A stretch of 64,000 nucleotides of DNA, from positions 3,451,562 to 3,515,561 of the forward strand of contig NZ_CH902584.1 in NCBI RefSeq assembly GCF_000152845.1, given 5' to 3'. The first letter of the stretch is position 1, and the number at the start of each line of letters is the position of its first letter. Below the pieces are notes generated by a model, which saw only the letters and a list, made by a program, of their open reading frames with translations, made no database searches and was not told the origin of the DNA. Positions 10,289 to 20,021 of the stretch are shown in pieces. Source of the stretch: Roseovarius sp. 217 (GTDB lineage Bacteria; Pseudomonadota; Alphaproteobacteria; Rhodobacterales; Rhodobacteraceae). The position numbers and the translations under genes are program-made.

Positions 10289-10698
10289 TTGTCTTTTCCT
10301 TCCTTATCGGCCTCGTCCATGACCTCGCGGGCGAAATCCATCGCGCGGGTCATCGAAGGGATACCAGCAAACATCGCCATCTGCGCAATGGTCTCGGCGA
10401 TCTCGTCCTGAGTGGCCCCCGCTTCGAGCGCGTGGCGAACGGTCATGCGGATCTGGGTGTCGCTCTGCGCGCCCAACATGGTCAACCCCGCCAATGTGAT
10501 CAGCAGGCGCGTCTTGGCATCCAGCCCCTCCTTGTTCAACCCCTTGCCAAAGCTCATTTCCATGAATTCCTTGGGCATGGTCGGCCATAACGACTCGAAC
10601 CCTTTGGGAGAAAAGGATTCAAGTGCCGGGTTCATCGCCTTGGCCATTTCCTGAGCCTGACGCATCATCATCTCAAAGGGGTTGGTTGGATCGCTCAT
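10285..10698 (-). CDS. Carboxymuconolactone decarboxylase-like (AhpD fold) protein in the nuo operon
   Basis: A 137-aa soluble all-helical protein. The central part ([18 protein letters not shown], then [18 protein letters not shown]) matches the carboxymuconolactone decarboxylase/AhpD helical pattern. The CxxC pair and proton-relay His of catalytic AhpD are absent: there is no cysteine in the protein. It may therefore be structural or bind a small ligand rather than act as a peroxidase partner. It overlaps nuoI on one side and nuoJ on the other, each by ATGA, so it is made in step with complex I. Its role there is unknown. Confidence 0.8.
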   Translation of the reverse strand: MSDPTNPFEMMMRQAQEMAKAMNPALESFSPKGFESLWPTMPKEFMEMSFGKGLNKEGLDAKTRLLITLAGLTMLGAQSDTQIRMTVRHALEAGATQDEIAETIAQMAMFAGIPSMTRAMDFAREVMDEADKEGKDK

Positions 10699-11189
10699 CT
10701 GTAGGGTGCATCCATTTCGAGGTTGCGGGCAATCTCGGCCTCCCAGCGGTCACCATTGGCGAGCAGTTTGGCCTTGTCATAGAACAGCTCTTCGCGGGTC
10801 TCCGTGGCGAACTCGAAATTCGGCCCCTCGACGATAGCATCGACCGGGCAGGCCTCCTGACAGAAACCACAATAGATGCATTTCGTCATGTCGATGTCGT
10901 AGCGCGTTGTGCGGCGGCTTCCGTCATCGCGGGGTTCGGCATCAATGGTGATCGCCTGCGCCGGGCAAATCGCCTCGCAGAGTTTGCAGGCGATGCAGCG
11001 CTCTTCGCCATTGGGATAACGACGCAGCGCGTGCTCACCCCGGAACCGGACCGAGAGCGGGCCTTTTTCATGCGGATAGTTCAGCGTGGCCTTGGGTGCA
11101 AAGAAGTATTTCAGCCCCAACCGGAACCCCTTGATGAAATCGGAGAGCAGGAAATACCCCGCCGCACGTCCGTAATCTATCTTGGTCAT
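10695..11189 (-). CDS. nuoI: NADH-quinone oxidoreductase subunit I (two 4Fe-4S clusters)
   Basis: A 164-aa ferredoxin-like subunit with two complete CxxCxxCxxxCP motifs: Cys65, 68, 71, 75 and Cys104, 107, 110, 114. These bind clusters N6a and N6b, which pass electrons toward NuoB and the quinone site. The N-terminal amphipathic segment ([20 protein letters not shown]) lies against the membrane. Length and motifs fit the family exactly. It is placed three bases after nuoH, as in the conserved H-I-J order. Confidence 0.98.
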   Translation of the reverse strand: MTKIDYGRAAGYFLLSDFIKGFRLGLKYFFAPKATLNYPHEKGPLSVRFRGEHALRRYPNGEERCIACKLCEAICPAQAITIDAEPRDDGSRRTTRYDIDMTKCIYCGFCQEACPVDAIVEGPNFEFATETREELFYDKAKLLANGDRWEAEIARNLEMDAPYR

Positions 11190-11192
11190 GGT

Positions 11193-12230
11193 TCAGCCTC
11201 CAATCGCCCAGCGGGCCCAAAAGCCGCCCAGCACTTCGAATTTCGCAAGGAAGGACACGATAACGACCCATCCCAGAGACATTGGCAGGAACACTTTCCA
11301 GCCAATCCGCATCAACTGATCGTAGCGGTAACGTGGTGTGATCGCCTTGACCATGGCGAAGATGAAGAAGAAGAACGCCATCTTGCCGATCATCCACAAC
11401 ACCCCATCGGGCAACCCCGGAATGGGTGACAGCCAGCCGCCAAAGAACAAAAGGCTCATCAGCGCGCACATCAGGAAGATCGCGATATACTCGCCGGCCA
11501 TGAACAGCAGGAACGGCGTCGAGGAATATTCCACCTGATACCCCGCCACCAGCTCCGATTCAGCCTCAGGCAGATCGAAGGGCGGCCGGTTGGTTTCGGC
11601 CAAGGCGCTGATAAAGAACAGGAAAACCATCGGGAAATGCGGTAGCCAATACCAGCCGAAGAATCCGAAATCGGTATCCTGTGCCCGGACAATTTCGCTG
11701 AAATTGAGCGAGCCGGTCGAGATGATCACGCCAATGATGATGAGGCCCAAAGAGACCTCATAGGAGATCATCTGCGCGGCAGAGCGCAACGATCCAAGGA
11801 ACGGGTATTTGGAGTTTGATGCCCACCCCCCCATGATCACACCGTAAACCTCAAGTGAGGAGATGGCGAAGACAAAGAGCACGGCGACGTTGATGTCCGA
11901 CAAGACCCAACCCTCGTTCATCGGAATCACGGCCCAAGCCAGCACCGCCAACACGAAGCTCGTCATTGGGGCCAACATGAACACCGTTTTGTCGGCCCCT
12001 GCGGGAACCACGACCTCTTTGACCACATATTTCAGAGCATCCGCCACCGTCTGTAACAGGCCCCATGTGCCCACCACATTCGGACCCCGGCGCATCTGCA
12101 CGGCAGCCCAGATCTTGCGATCGCCGTAAACCAGGAACAATAGCGACACCATGACAAAGCCAAGCACCGCAAGACATTGCGCAAAGATGATCACAAGAAT
12201 CCCGAGCGGGGTTGTAAAAAATTCAGCCAT
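11193..12230 (-). CDS. nuoH: NADH-quinone oxidoreductase subunit H
   Basis: A 345-aa, eight-helix subunit that forms the heel of complex I and much of the quinone chamber. Recognised by [20 protein letters not shown], by [20 protein letters not shown] with its conserved Glu cluster, and by [17 protein letters not shown] near the C-terminus. The ATG at 12230 has GAGGACC seven bases upstream and gives the family-standard N-terminus; a longer version would begin inside the previous gene. It starts seven bases after the stop of the lipoprotein gene. Confidence 0.97.
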   Translation of the reverse strand: MAEFFTTPLGILVIIFAQCLAVLGFVMVSLLFLVYGDRKIWAAVQMRRGPNVVGTWGLLQTVADALKYVVKEVVVPAGADKTVFMLAPMTSFVLAVLAWAVIPMNEGWVLSDINVAVLFVFAISSLEVYGVIMGGWASNSKYPFLGSLRSAAQMISYEVSLGLIIIGVIISTGSLNFSEIVRAQDTDFGFFGWYWLPHFPMVFLFFISALAETNRPPFDLPEAESELVAGYQVEYSSTPFLLFMAGEYIAIFLMCALMSLLFFGGWLSPIPGLPDGVLWMIGKMAFFFFIFAMVKAITPRYRYDQLMRIGWKVFLPMSLGWVVIVSFLAKFEVLGGFWARWAIGG

Positions 12231-12237
12231 CAGGTCC

Positions 12238-12627
12238 TCACACCATCGGTATTCCATTTTCCGCACAATTCGCGGCGACGACTTCGGCGTCGATTGTCAG
12301 TAGCCCCCGGGGCAGAGCCGCCGAGATCGTATAGACCGCATCGCCTTGCCAGATGCCAGCCTGTTCCGCAACACTGGTGCGCAGGTGGCGGGCAAAGCCA
12401 TAGCCCCGGATCAGCGCATATTGCGCGGCGGCGCATTCGGCATACCGCTCCACATCCTTGGCGTCGCGCGCGCCACGCATACGGACGTGGAAATTCACCA
12501 AATCGCCATCCAAGAGCCGCGTCTCAATGCCCTGATACTCGGGCGCAAAGGGCGCGGGGGCCGCGCTCTCGGTACAGCCCGCCAGCCCAAACGCCAGAGG
12601 CGATATGAGGGCCATGACCATTCTCAC
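12238..12627 (-). CDS. Putative lipoprotein between nuoG and nuoH
   Basis: A protein of up to 129 aa with a short hydrophobic leader ending in the lipobox LAGC (Cys18), so it should be lipidated and exported. The mature part has no recognised domain; it contains a cysteine pair (about residues 66 and 121) that could form a disulfide. The frame opens with GTG at 12627, overlapping the nuoG stop as GTGA, but ATG codons at 12621 and 12615 are equally possible. An exported lipoprotein inside a complex I operon is unexpected, because complex I has no large periplasmic part; its role is unknown. Confidence 0.7.
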   Translation of the reverse strand: MRMVMALISPLAFGLAGCTESAAPAPFAPEYQGIETRLLDGDLVNFHVRMRGARDAKDVERYAECAAAQYALIRGYGFARHLRTSVAEQAGIWQGDAVYTISAALPRGLLTIDAEVVAANCAENGIPMV

Positions 12628-14612
12628 TCTGCCGCCATCGGTTGCGTACCGCGCGCCTTAGCATTTGCACTGAGTTCCGCCATCAATTCGCTGGCACGGG
12701 CGATCGGGTTGCTCAGGTAGAAATCCGCAATCGCCAGCCGAAAATCGGCCTTGCCAAGTGCGGCCTTGGTCAGCGGTTGCCAGTCGTTCTGCGCCACCTG
12801 ATCAATCTTTTTCAGATGGGGTACGGCCTTGACCAGCGCCTGCCGCAGTTGAGCGATGCTGTCATAGGGCAATACCGCGCCCAATTCGCCACTGAGCGCC
12901 CGCAGAATGGCCCAGTTTTCCTTAGCCTCACCCGGTGCAAAGCCCGCACGCAGCGCCAATTGTGGGCGGCCTTCGGTGTTGACGAAGAGACCTTGTTCTT
13001 CGGTATAGGCAGCCCCCGGCAGGATCACATCGGCACGGTGCGCACCGCGATCCCCATGGCTACCCTGATAGATCACAAACGGCCCCGCCGCGATCTCAAC
13101 CTCGTCAGCGCCGAGATTGTAGATCACATCAGCACCGTCAATCGCGGCCTCTAGCCCGCCATTGGTCACGGCACCTACGTCCATTGCGCCCACACGCCCC
13201 GCCGCCGTATGCAGCACCAGCATCCGACCCGAGAGCGCCATCGCTGCCGCCAGAACCGCCGCGCCATCAGCCTCGCGCAGCGCGCCCATGCCGACAATGA
13301 CAATCGTATCCTCTGGCACTTTGAGTGCATCAAGCGCGGCTCGATCCGTGCCCGCGTGGGTGTACTCATAGGTGAGATCAACCTTGGGACCAACCAGCGT
13401 GACATTGGCGCCCTTGATCCACGCCTTGCGCAGACGCGCGTTCAGAACCGGGGCTTCAACACGTGGATCGGTGCCGATCAGCACGACGTTCTTTGCCGTA
13501 TCCAGATCCTCAATCGTGACATTGCCCACATAGCCACTGCGATTGCCTGCGGGCAGATGGGCCTTGTCGGTGCGGCATTCCACATGCCCACCCTGCCCCT
13601 CGATCAGACCTTTCAGGGCAAAGGCTGCCTCGACGGGAACAAGATCACCGACCAAACCCGCGACTTTCTTGGCACCCTTGATGGCCTGCGCGACCGACGC
13701 GAGCGCCTCTGGCCAAGAGGCCACCCGCAGCTTGCCGTTTTCACGGATATAAGGCCGGTCCAGACGCTGACGCCGCAACCCGTCCCAGACAAAGCGCGTC
13801 TTGTCGGAAATCCATTCCTCGTTCACACCGTCATGGTTGCGCGGCAGGATGCGCATGACCTCGCGCCCCTTGCAATCCACCCGAATGCTGCTGCCGAGCG
13901 CATCCATCACGTCGATGGTTTCGGTCTTGGTCAGTTCCCACGGGCGCGCAGTAAAGGCATAGGGCTTGCTGACCAGCGCGCCAACCGGGCACAAATCAAT
14001 GATATTGCCCTGCAAATTGCTGTCGAGCGTTTGCCCCAGATAGCTGGTGATCTCGGAATCCTCGCCGCGTCCGGTCTGACCCATCTGCATAATCCCGGCC
14101 ACCTCGGAGGTAAAACGCACACAGCGCGTGCAAGAGATGCAACGCGTCATATGGGTCTCGACCAGCGGGCCAAGGTCCAGATCCTCGCTCGCCCGCTTTG
14201 GTTCGCGATAGCGGCTGAAATCCACCCCATAGGCCATGGCCTGATCCTGCAAATCGCATTCTCCGCCCTGATCGCAGATCGGGCAATCAAGCGGATGGTT
14301 GATGAGCAGAAACTCCATCACCCCCTCGCGGGCCTTTTTGACCATGGGGCTGTTGGTCTTGACAACCGGCGGCTGGCCATCCGGGCCGGGACGCAGATCC
14401 TTGACCTGCATGGCGCAGCTTGCCGCCGGTTTGGGCGGACCACCCACGACCTCGACAAGACACATCCGGCAATTCCCGGCAATCGACAACCGCTCGTGAT
14501 AACAGAAGCGCGGCACCTCGACTCCGGCGTGCTCACAGGCCTGAATCAGGGTCATTGCGCCCTCTACCTCGATCTGCTGATCGTCGATGATGATCTTGCG
14601 TAGGTCAGACAT
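12624..14612 (-). CDS. nuoG: NADH-quinone oxidoreductase subunit G
   Basis: A 662-aa iron-sulfur subunit of the peripheral arm. The N-terminus has the 2Fe-2S ligands Cys37, 48, 51 and 66 (within [16 protein letters not shown]), followed by the HxxxCxxC ligand set in [18 protein letters not shown], and then [14 protein letters not shown] with [11 protein letters not shown] for the 4Fe-4S cluster N5. The remainder is the degenerate molybdopterin-oxidoreductase-like domain. It lacks the long extra insertion and N7 ligands of E. coli-type NuoG, as expected for the shorter mitochondrial-type form. It carries electrons from NuoF/E to NuoI. Confidence 0.97.
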   Translation of the reverse strand: MSDLRKIIIDDQQIEVEGAMTLIQACEHAGVEVPRFCYHERLSIAGNCRMCLVEVVGGPPKPAASCAMQVKDLRPGPDGQPPVVKTNSPMVKKAREGVMEFLLINHPLDCPICDQGGECDLQDQAMAYGVDFSRYREPKRASEDLDLGPLVETHMTRCISCTRCVRFTSEVAGIMQMGQTGRGEDSEITSYLGQTLDSNLQGNIIDLCPVGALVSKPYAFTARPWELTKTETIDVMDALGSSIRVDCKGREVMRILPRNHDGVNEEWISDKTRFVWDGLRRQRLDRPYIRENGKLRVASWPEALASVAQAIKGAKKVAGLVGDLVPVEAAFALKGLIEGQGGHVECRTDKAHLPAGNRSGYVGNVTIEDLDTAKNVVLIGTDPRVEAPVLNARLRKAWIKGANVTLVGPKVDLTYEYTHAGTDRAALDALKVPEDTIVIVGMGALREADGAAVLAAAMALSGRMLVLHTAAGRVGAMDVGAVTNGGLEAAIDGADVIYNLGADEVEIAAGPFVIYQGSHGDRGAHRADVILPGAAYTEEQGLFVNTEGRPQLALRAGFAPGEAKENWAILRALSGELGAVLPYDSIAQLRQALVKAVPHLKKIDQVAQNDWQPLTKAALGKADFRLAIADFYLSNPIARASELMAELSANAKARGTQPMAAE

Positions 14613-14618
14613 ATTATC

Positions 14619-15041
14619 TCACTTTGCTTTCAGAAACTTGCCGATCGGGCTTTGCTTCGCGATTTCCGATTGGCCCAGCTCGCACAGGCTCGGGCCGTCA
14701 TTGGGCATGGCCCCCATCGACCGGATGTAATCGTCGCTCCGCCCGCGTATCTTTCGTTTTTCGGCCTTGTCCGTGATGTAGGCGTCAATCTCGGCTTCGG
14801 TGTAGCCACGCGACTGCGCCTCGGCTTTGAGGGCTCGCATGTACGAGATGGCGGTCACGACACGCGGCGAGATGTCACCGCAGCGTTTGCGGATTTCATC
14901 AGCCACAGCCATATAGAAAAGGCCCTTATTTATATCAGCCTCCTGAGAGAGCGAGCCGGCACTGGCCGACGCCACGCTCCCGGATACACCCAGTCCAAAA
15001 CTCAGGCCAAAGCTCAGGATAAAAGACAGGATCATACGCAT
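14619..15041 (-). CDS. DUF5333-like secreted protein
   Basis: A 140-aa protein with a hydrophobic signal sequence (residues 3-28, small residues before SLSQE). The mature part is helical and charged, with two cysteines (in RKRCGDIS and PSLCELG) and the run EAQSRGYTEAEIDAYITDKA. The arrangement agrees with the DUF5333 family that I know mainly from Rhodobacterales nuo operons. The predicted location is periplasmic. It ends seven bases before nuoG. No biochemical role is known to me. Confidence 0.7.
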   Translation of the reverse strand: MRMILSFILSFGLSFGLGVSGSVASASAGSLSQEADINKGLFYMAVADEIRKRCGDISPRVVTAISYMRALKAEAQSRGYTEAEIDAYITDKAEKRKIRGRSDDYIRSMGAMPNDGPSLCELGQSEIAKQSPIGKFLKAK

Positions 15042-15165
15042 CAGATCATTCCCTTCATATCAGTACGGGGCATCACCAACACGGCGCGCCCATCTGCACT
15101 GCAGATGGGTTTCATGGTGTCTGCTATGCAATAGCAAACAGCCCAAACCCCTGATATGAAACGGT
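15042..15165 (-). other. Intergenic segment with nested inverted repeats
   Basis: This 124-base gap is the largest untranslated break inside the nuo operon. A perfect 10-bp inverted repeat (TTCATATCAG at 15054-15063, CTGATATGAA at 15151-15160) brackets two smaller hairpins: a palindrome centred on 15099 (CCCATCTGCA / TGCAGATGGG, 15089-15109) and TGCTAT-gca-ATAGCA (15122-15136). In the transcript this would fold as a closed multibranch structure just upstream of the DUF5333-like gene and nuoG. There is no T-run, so it is not a clear terminator; an RNase processing site, an internal promoter or a structured regulatory RNA are possible. Confidence 0.45.
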
Positions 15166-15519
15166 TTACGACCATATAATGCAGCGTCCCCTGACTGATA
15201 CCGTGTCCCCGGAGCGCCCGTAAACCGGTCCTTCAGCCCCGACAGGCACGCCGGACCAAGCAATCTCGGAGGTGCCGAAATTGGTCAGACAATACCGCGT
15301 TGCCTCGTACAGGACGGCCTGTTGCGCGCCCTCGAGTCCACGACCGGCACGCCGTACCGAGGCAGTGAAATTGCGCCGGTCCTCTTTCTGTGCCCGCGCC
15401 TTGCCGGGATAGTAATTGCCGTTGAACAGCACGCGCTCCTCGCGCTCTGCACAGCCTGCCAGCACGGTCATCGCAATCAGGGCAATCCCTGCGAGACGAT
15501 ATGTCCGCAACGCGCTCAT
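15166..15519 (-). CDS. Putative lipoprotein downstream of nuoF
   Basis: A 117-aa protein with a signal peptide and lipobox LAGC (Cys23 in [11 protein letters not shown]). The mature part includes [20 protein letters not shown], a pair of cysteines (in TRYCLTNFG and GRCIIWS) and a predicted beta-rich C-terminus. Its start overlaps the nuoF stop by ATGA, so it is coupled to a catalytic subunit gene. I recognise no characterised family. It is predicted to be anchored to a membrane from the periplasmic side. Confidence 0.7.
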   Translation of the reverse strand: MSALRTYRLAGIALIAMTVLAGCAEREERVLFNGNYYPGKARAQKEDRRNFTASVRRAGRGLEGAQQAVLYEATRYCLTNFGTSEIAWSGVPVGAEGPVYGRSGDTVSVRGRCIIWS

Positions 15520-16811
15520 TCCGCCGCCACGGCGCTGACGCGCCCGCTGCGTTTCGACTTGATCCGATCCTCGATTTCGTCGCGGAAGTTGCGGATAAGG
15601 CCCTGAATCGGCCAGGCCGCCGCGTCACCAAGCGCACAAATCGTGTGGCCCTCGACCTGCTTGGTCACGTCGAGAAGCATGTCGATTTCCTCGACCTCGG
15701 CATCGCCACGCACCAGCCGGTCCATGACCCGCATCATCCAGCCGGTGCCCTCACGGCAGGGCGTGCACTGACCGCAGCTTTCATGCTTGTAGAATTTTGA
15801 GAGCCGCCAGATCGCCCTGATCATATCGGTGGACTTGTCCATCACGATGACCGCTGCCGTGCCAAGGCCCGAGCGTTGTTCGCGCAGGTAATCAAAATCC
15901 ATGATCGCCTCGCGCATGTGTTCGCCACGAATGCAAGGCACGGAGGAGCCACCGGGGATCACAGCCTTAAGGTTGTCCCAGCCACCGCGAATCCCGCCAC
16001 AATGCTTTTCAATCAGCTCTTCAAAACTGATCGACATCGCTTCTTCAACAACGCAGGGGTTGTTCACATGACCCGAAATCGCAAAGAGCTTGGTCCCCGA
16101 ATTGTTCGGACGGCCAAAGCTTGAAAACCACTCAGGTCCACGGCGCAGGATGGTCGGGACCACGGCAATCGATTCCACGTTGTTCACCGTGGTCGGACAG
16201 CCATAGAGGCCAGCGCCCGCCGGAAAGGGCGGCTTCATCCGAGGCATACCCTTTTTGCCCTCAAGGCTTTCAAGGAGGGCCGTTTCCTCGCCGCAGATAT
16301 AAGCGCCTGCCCCATGTGCAAGGTAGATGTCGAAATCCCAGCCGGATTTGCAGGCATTCTTGCCAACCAGCCCCGCCGCGTATGCCTCATCAATAGCGAC
16401 CTGAAGCGCCTCTTTTTCCCGGATGTATTCCCCGCGGATGTAGATGTAGCAGGCATGCGCATTCATCGCGAAACTTGCAATCAAACAGCCTTCGATCAGT
16501 GTGTGTGGATCATGGCGCATGATCTCACGGTCCTTGCAGGTGCCCGGCTCGGATTCATCGGCATTGACCACCAGATAGGATGGGCGCCCGTCGCTTTCCT
16601 TGGGCATGAACGACCATTTCAGGCCCGTAGGAAAGCCCGCACCGCCACGACCGCGAAGCCCGCTCGCCTTCATCTGGTTCACGATCCAATCGCGGCCGTT
16701 CTGCAGTATCTTGGCCGTGCCATCCCAATGCCCCCGCGCCAAGGCACCCTTTAGGCTGCGATCATGCATCCCGTAGAGATTGGTAAAGATACGGTCCTGG
16801 TCCTTGAGCAT
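15516..16811 (-). CDS. nuoF: NADH-quinone oxidoreductase subunit F (FMN and NADH binding)
   Basis: A 431-aa soluble subunit that oxidises NADH. The glycine-rich NADH/FMN loop [16 protein letters not shown] is at residues 51-66, the FMN-contacting [15 protein letters not shown] at 83-97, and the 4Fe-4S cluster N3 ligands are Cys346, 349 and 352 ([12 protein letters not shown]) plus Cys392 (HTICALGD). All expected residues are present. It lies next to two small accessory ORFs rather than directly after nuoE, as is usual in this bacterial group. Confidence 0.98.
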   Translation of the reverse strand: MLKDQDRIFTNLYGMHDRSLKGALARGHWDGTAKILQNGRDWIVNQMKASGLRGRGGAGFPTGLKWSFMPKESDGRPSYLVVNADESEPGTCKDREIMRHDPHTLIEGCLIASFAMNAHACYIYIRGEYIREKEALQVAIDEAYAAGLVGKNACKSGWDFDIYLAHGAGAYICGEETALLESLEGKKGMPRMKPPFPAGAGLYGCPTTVNNVESIAVVPTILRRGPEWFSSFGRPNNSGTKLFAISGHVNNPCVVEEAMSISFEELIEKHCGGIRGGWDNLKAVIPGGSSVPCIRGEHMREAIMDFDYLREQRSGLGTAAVIVMDKSTDMIRAIWRLSKFYKHESCGQCTPCREGTGWMMRVMDRLVRGDAEVEEIDMLLDVTKQVEGHTICALGDAAAWPIQGLIRNFRDEIEDRIKSKRSGRVSAVAAE

Positions 16812-16815
16812 TCCG

Positions 16816-17055
16816 CTACCCCTGATTGTCTCGGCGCATGCGCCAGATTTGATAAGTCACCACCAACGCCCATACAAAGGCGGCAATGGCGGCCAGATCG
16901 AACAAAAAAACGAACCTTATCGGCCATTCCATCTGTGCGCCCAGCCATTGAGCGGCCATCCAGATCAGCATAGTCGCTGCAATCACCACACCCACGGTGC
17001 GGCCCTTGCGTGCCATTTGCCTGTCTCTGTTCTGCGCGCTCATCGCTTGCATCAT
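16816..17055 (-). CDS. DUF5337-like two-helix membrane protein
   Basis: A small protein (79 aa from the first ATG, 75 aa from an ATG at 17043) with a basic N-terminus ([10 protein letters not shown]), two membrane helices (about residues 20-40 and 45-68) and a basic tail ([10 protein letters not shown]). This matches the DUF5337 family I associate with Rhodobacterales nuo operons. The start region has the upstream stop codon embedded (ATGATG around TGA at 17052-17054), so any of three ATGs may be used; GAGGA lies just before them. The function is unknown; it may be an accessory or assembly peptide. Confidence 0.7.
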   Translation of the reverse strand: MMQAMSAQNRDRQMARKGRTVGVVIAATMLIWMAAQWLGAQMEWPIRFVFLFDLAAIAAFVWALVVTYQIWRMRRDNQG

Positions 17056-17756
17056 TCCTCGTAAACGCCGCCCTTTGCGACGCGTTTCGAAAACTCGGTC
17101 TCGCCACCAGCGGCGAGCGTCTTGGCCTGTGCGGCCCAGTTGTCGCGTGTCACCCGCCCCTTGAACCCTTTGAGATTGGCATCAACCCAGGCAATCTCGT
17201 CTGCCGACCAGCCTGCAATCTGGTCAAAGTGGTAAAAGCCCATCGCGTTACAGAGCTTTTCGAGCTTGGGCCCCACGCCCTTGATCTGCTTGAGATCATC
17301 CGCCTTACCTCCGCGTGGCTTGGCCAATGCCTCAGGTTGCGTACCAACCGCCTCGTCGTCGCCGTCGTTGGCCCGCGTCGCGCTGCTTGGCCCCGTGTCG
17401 GTGCCCCCCGATTTCGGTTGGGCTTGGGGTGTCGGCACCGGCGCGGATTGTGCCGGTGATGCCGCGACCGGAGCGTCGTCTTCAACATCGGGGGCCTTGT
17501 AGCCCGTAATTCCCGTCACGCCGCGCAACGTTGCCTCGACATCGCTGACCGCGATCCCCCGGTCCTCCGCGCTGTAGCCGGTACAGACCAGCCCTGTCAG
17601 CACCAGACCAAAGAACACCGCACACGCCAATCCAAGCAGCAGCGCTGCGAAGAAACCGACGGCAGGCGTGGTTGACCAGACCACCAGTATCCCCGACAGG
17701 GCCGCGAGACCCCAACTTACGATCTGGCAAGTGCTCAATTTCGACGTATCAGACAT
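17052..17756 (-). CDS. Two-helix membrane protein with C-terminal H3TH-like module (paralogous to the NuoE extension)
   Basis: A 234-aa protein with two N-terminal membrane helices (about residues 10-30 and 33-56), a Pro/Ala/Asp-rich linker (about 90-150) and a C-terminal module from residue 153 to the end. The module holds a helix-hairpin-helix motif ([15 protein letters not shown]) followed by [12 protein letters not shown] and NLKGFKGRVTRDNW. By eye, 58 of 80 aligned positions equal those of the NuoE C-terminus in the neighbouring gene. This resembles the domain annotated as a predicted flap-endonuclease-like H3TH domain (COG3743), but no nuclease catalytic site is visible. A protein-protein role in complex I is as likely as DNA binding. 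Confidence 0.75.
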   Translation of the reverse strand: MSDTSKLSTCQIVSWGLAALSGILVVWSTTPAVGFFAALLLGLACAVFFGLVLTGLVCTGYSAEDRGIAVSDVEATLRGVTGITGYKAPDVEDDAPVAASPAQSAPVPTPQAQPKSGGTDTGPSSATRANDGDDEAVGTQPEALAKPRGGKADDLKQIKGVGPKLEKLCNAMGFYHFDQIAGWSADEIAWVDANLKGFKGRVTRDNWAAQAKTLAAGGETEFSKRVAKGGVYEE

Positions 17757-17791
17757 GACAGTAACCCCCTGTTTTGTTCAAGCAGGCGTGT

Positions 17792-18988
17792 TCAGTAAAC
17801 TCCGCCTTTCTTGGCCCGGGCAGAGAACTCCGTCTCTTTGCCGTCAGCCAGTAATTTTGCCTGCTCAACCCAGTTGTCCCGGCTGACCCGTCCCTTGAAA
17901 CCTTCAAGGTTCTGATCGACCCAACTGATCTCCTCCTCCGTCCAACTTGCCACCTGATCAAAGTGGTAAAAGCCCATGCTGTGCAAAAGCTGCTCCAGCT
18001 TGGGACCGACACCCTTGATCATCTTGAGATCATCCGGGCCGGATTTCCGCGGTGACTTCATTACTTTGGGCTTCTTGCCCGGCGTGACCTCAGCCTCAGC
18101 CGCCGCTTTCACGGGCTTGGCCGCCGGTTCCACTGCCGGTTTCGCCGTAGCCGTCGCCTGCGCCTCGGCCTTGGTAGCCCCGGTGGCATCTGCAGGCGTG
18201 CCGGCTGCTACCTTGGGCACGATCGCCACCGGTTCGGCGTTCTGCTGTACCGCAGAGGGCGCGGGCTTGTGCATCGCACCCTTGTCGCGCCACGGCGTTA
18301 GAAGCGGAACCTCAGTTCCATCAATCCGTTTGACCGTATCACCAATATCCACCGCGGCCTGTGCGCTAGCATTATACTGTGCCCGACCACTCTCGAACTC
18401 CTTGAGGCTGGTCAACCCCGACTTTGGTTCAGCGGCGTAGCGGCCATTTTGCGGCCCCGGCACCGGCACCTTGCCTGCGGCCAGTTCGTCGATGATCTCG
18501 GCAAAGCGCGCGGTCGTCAGATCCTCGTAATAATCCTTGCCAATTTGCGCCATCGGCGCGTTGGCACAAGCCCCCAGACACTCAACCTCTTCCCAGGAAA
18601 ACTTACCATCCGTCGACAGCTCGAACGCTTTGGGTGCGATCTTTTCCTGACAGACCGCTATCAGATCCTCAGCACCACAGATCATGCAGGTCGTCGTGCC
18701 GCAAATCTGGAAATGCGCCACGCTGCCCACGGGCTGCAACTGGAACATGAAATAGAACGTCGCCACCTCGAGCGCGCGAATGTAATCCATCCGCAGCAAA
18801 TCCGCGACATGCTCGATCGCCGGACGGCTCAACCAGCCCTCTTGCTCTTGAGCCCGCCACAAAAGCGGGATGATCGCGCTGGCTTGTCGGCCTTCGGGAT
18901 ATTTACTGATCTGCCCCTCAGCCCAGGCCTGATTGGCGGGGCTGAAGGCAAAGCTCTCGGGCTGTTTATGATAGAGACGACGTAGCAT
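17792..18988 (-). CDS. nuoE: NADH-quinone oxidoreductase subunit E with C-terminal H3TH-like extension
   Basis: The first 170 of 398 residues are a normal NuoE: thioredoxin-like fold with 2Fe-2S cluster N1a ligands Cys96, Cys101, Cys137 and Cys141 (in CGTTTC and CLGAC). Canonical NuoE ends there. This protein continues with a linker rich in Ala, Lys, Pro and Thr (about 200-318) and an 80-residue module (319-398) with the helix-hairpin-helix [15 protein letters not shown], nearly the same as the C-terminus of the next gene. The extension is therefore a fusion, not read-through: codon use stays even and the stop is unique. It sits two bases after a lipoprotein gene. Confidence 0.95.
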   Translation of the reverse strand: MLRRLYHKQPESFAFSPANQAWAEGQISKYPEGRQASAIIPLLWRAQEQEGWLSRPAIEHVADLLRMDYIRALEVATFYFMFQLQPVGSVAHFQICGTTTCMICGAEDLIAVCQEKIAPKAFELSTDGKFSWEEVECLGACANAPMAQIGKDYYEDLTTARFAEIIDELAAGKVPVPGPQNGRYAAEPKSGLTSLKEFESGRAQYNASAQAAVDIGDTVKRIDGTEVPLLTPWRDKGAMHKPAPSAVQQNAEPVAIVPKVAAGTPADATGATKAEAQATATAKPAVEPAAKPVKAAAEAEVTPGKKPKVMKSPRKSGPDDLKMIKGVGPKLEQLLHSMGFYHFDQVASWTEEEISWVDQNLEGFKGRVSRDNWVEQAKLLADGKETEFSARAKKGGVY

Positions 18989-18990
18989 TC

Positions 18991-19272
18991 TCAGGCACAG
19001 GCTCCTGTAGTCAGTTTCACGCCCCCATCAGGCAGCCGAACGGCTCCGCCCGAGGACAATTTATAGGCAGTGATATCAAGTAATTGCTGCCGCTCCAGCC
19101 CGGTCTGGATCTCGGCTGCCAGATAGTCAGGTTCGGTCACCATGGAGCACCCCAATGAAGCGGCAGCAGCATCGTAGAGGGCGATATCCTGTTGGGTCAC
19201 TCCCTGCGGTGGCAGGCCACAGCCCGCAACCAAGGCCAAAGCGGCGAGCGCTGCGACACGTGCATGCATCAT
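18991..19272 (-). CDS. Small lipoprotein between the repeat protein and nuoE
   Basis: A 93-aa protein beginning [19 protein letters not shown], a signal peptide with lipobox VAGC. The short mature part (about 75 aa) has one further cysteine pair (SLGCSMV and TTGACA). The ATG at 19272 overlaps the stop of the upstream gene (ATGA) and has AGAGG about ten bases upstream; a start nine bases earlier is also open. No family recognised. It is one of three lipoproteins of the operon. Confidence 0.65.
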   Translation of the reverse strand: MMHARVAALAALALVAGCGLPPQGVTQQDIALYDAAAASLGCSMVTEPDYLAAEIQTGLERQQLLDITAYKLSSGGAVRLPDGGVKLTTGACA

Positions 19273-20021
19273 TCGGAACACACCTCTTGCGAAAGGGTCA
19301 GGGAATCGTCGTCGACATTCATCACGGCCTCGCCGTCCGCAATCATTTTGCCAATCACGGGGCGCAGTTCCTTGGTGGTGAAACCAGCGGCGGGAAGTTG
19401 GCTATCAGCGTCTGTTCGACCAAGTTTGCAATCGACGGTCTTCATATAAGCGATCAAATCTGTGCGCAATTGCGCGGGGTTGCGTGGGGCAACGGCGGTT
19501 TCGGGATTGCTCTTCATCATATCCGCCGACAGACCCTTGAATTTGTCGCAGAGGCTCTGTTCCAGAAATACCGCCTTTTGATCGTCAGACACGCGGATTT
19601 CCGACATCCGCTCCATCTTGTCCATCAAGAGCTGCACTTCGGTTATCTCGACACCCACACGCGGCAACAAGAGCTTGGCTTCTTCAATCGTCATAGCGCA
19701 ATTATTGTCTGCAATCGCGGCAAAGAATCGCTCGCGGCCCGAATAATCAAGCTTGCCGCCACAGGCGCCTCCAAAGACCACCAACTGCCCATCGAGAATG
19801 CGCGCGCGCTCTTCGGTGATGAGCTGTTCAGTGATCGCCTTGCTCTCATCCTTGTCAGCGAACCCAGCATCAGGCATGACTTTGTCTGCTTGATAGGGCG
19901 ACATCCGACAGGCATGCTCGGCCATTACGCCAACGAATTCCTCGATCCGCTCTGAAGGCACGGCCTGAGCCTGAGCCAACGCAGGGAGCGCCGCAACTAA
20001 AAGCGTAACGATACCCTTCAT
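19269..20021 (-). CDS. Secreted protein of three cysteine-paired repeats
   Basis: A 250-aa protein with a signal peptide (residues 1-20, cleavage near AQA). The mature chain consists of three internal repeats of about 60-65 residues, each opening with a helix, a first cysteine, a variable loop with LP or MP then G, an acidic helix and a final cysteine: Cys38-Cys87, Cys108-Cys158 and Cys198-Cys248. The spacing (49, 50, 50) is nearly constant, suggesting one disulfide per repeat in the periplasm. I recognise no named family. It overlaps its neighbours by ATGA on both sides, so it is an integral part of the nuo transcript. Function unknown. Confidence 0.7.
   Translation of the reverse strand: MKGIVTLLVAALPALAQAQAVPSERIEEFVGVMAEHACRMSPYQADKVMPDAGFADKDESKAITEQLITEERARILDGQLVVFGGACGGKLDYSGRERFFAAIADNNCAMTIEEAKLLLPRVGVEITEVQLLMDKMERMSEIRVSDDQKAVFLEQSLCDKFKGLSADMMKSNPETAVAPRNPAQLRTDLIAYMKTVDCKLGRTDADSQLPAAGFTTKELRPVIGKMIADGEAVMNVDDDSLTLSQEVCSE

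Noticed and set aside
13209-14603. A 464-codon frame opposite nuoG
   Set aside because: Shadow of nuoG; no ribosome site and no recognisable domain.
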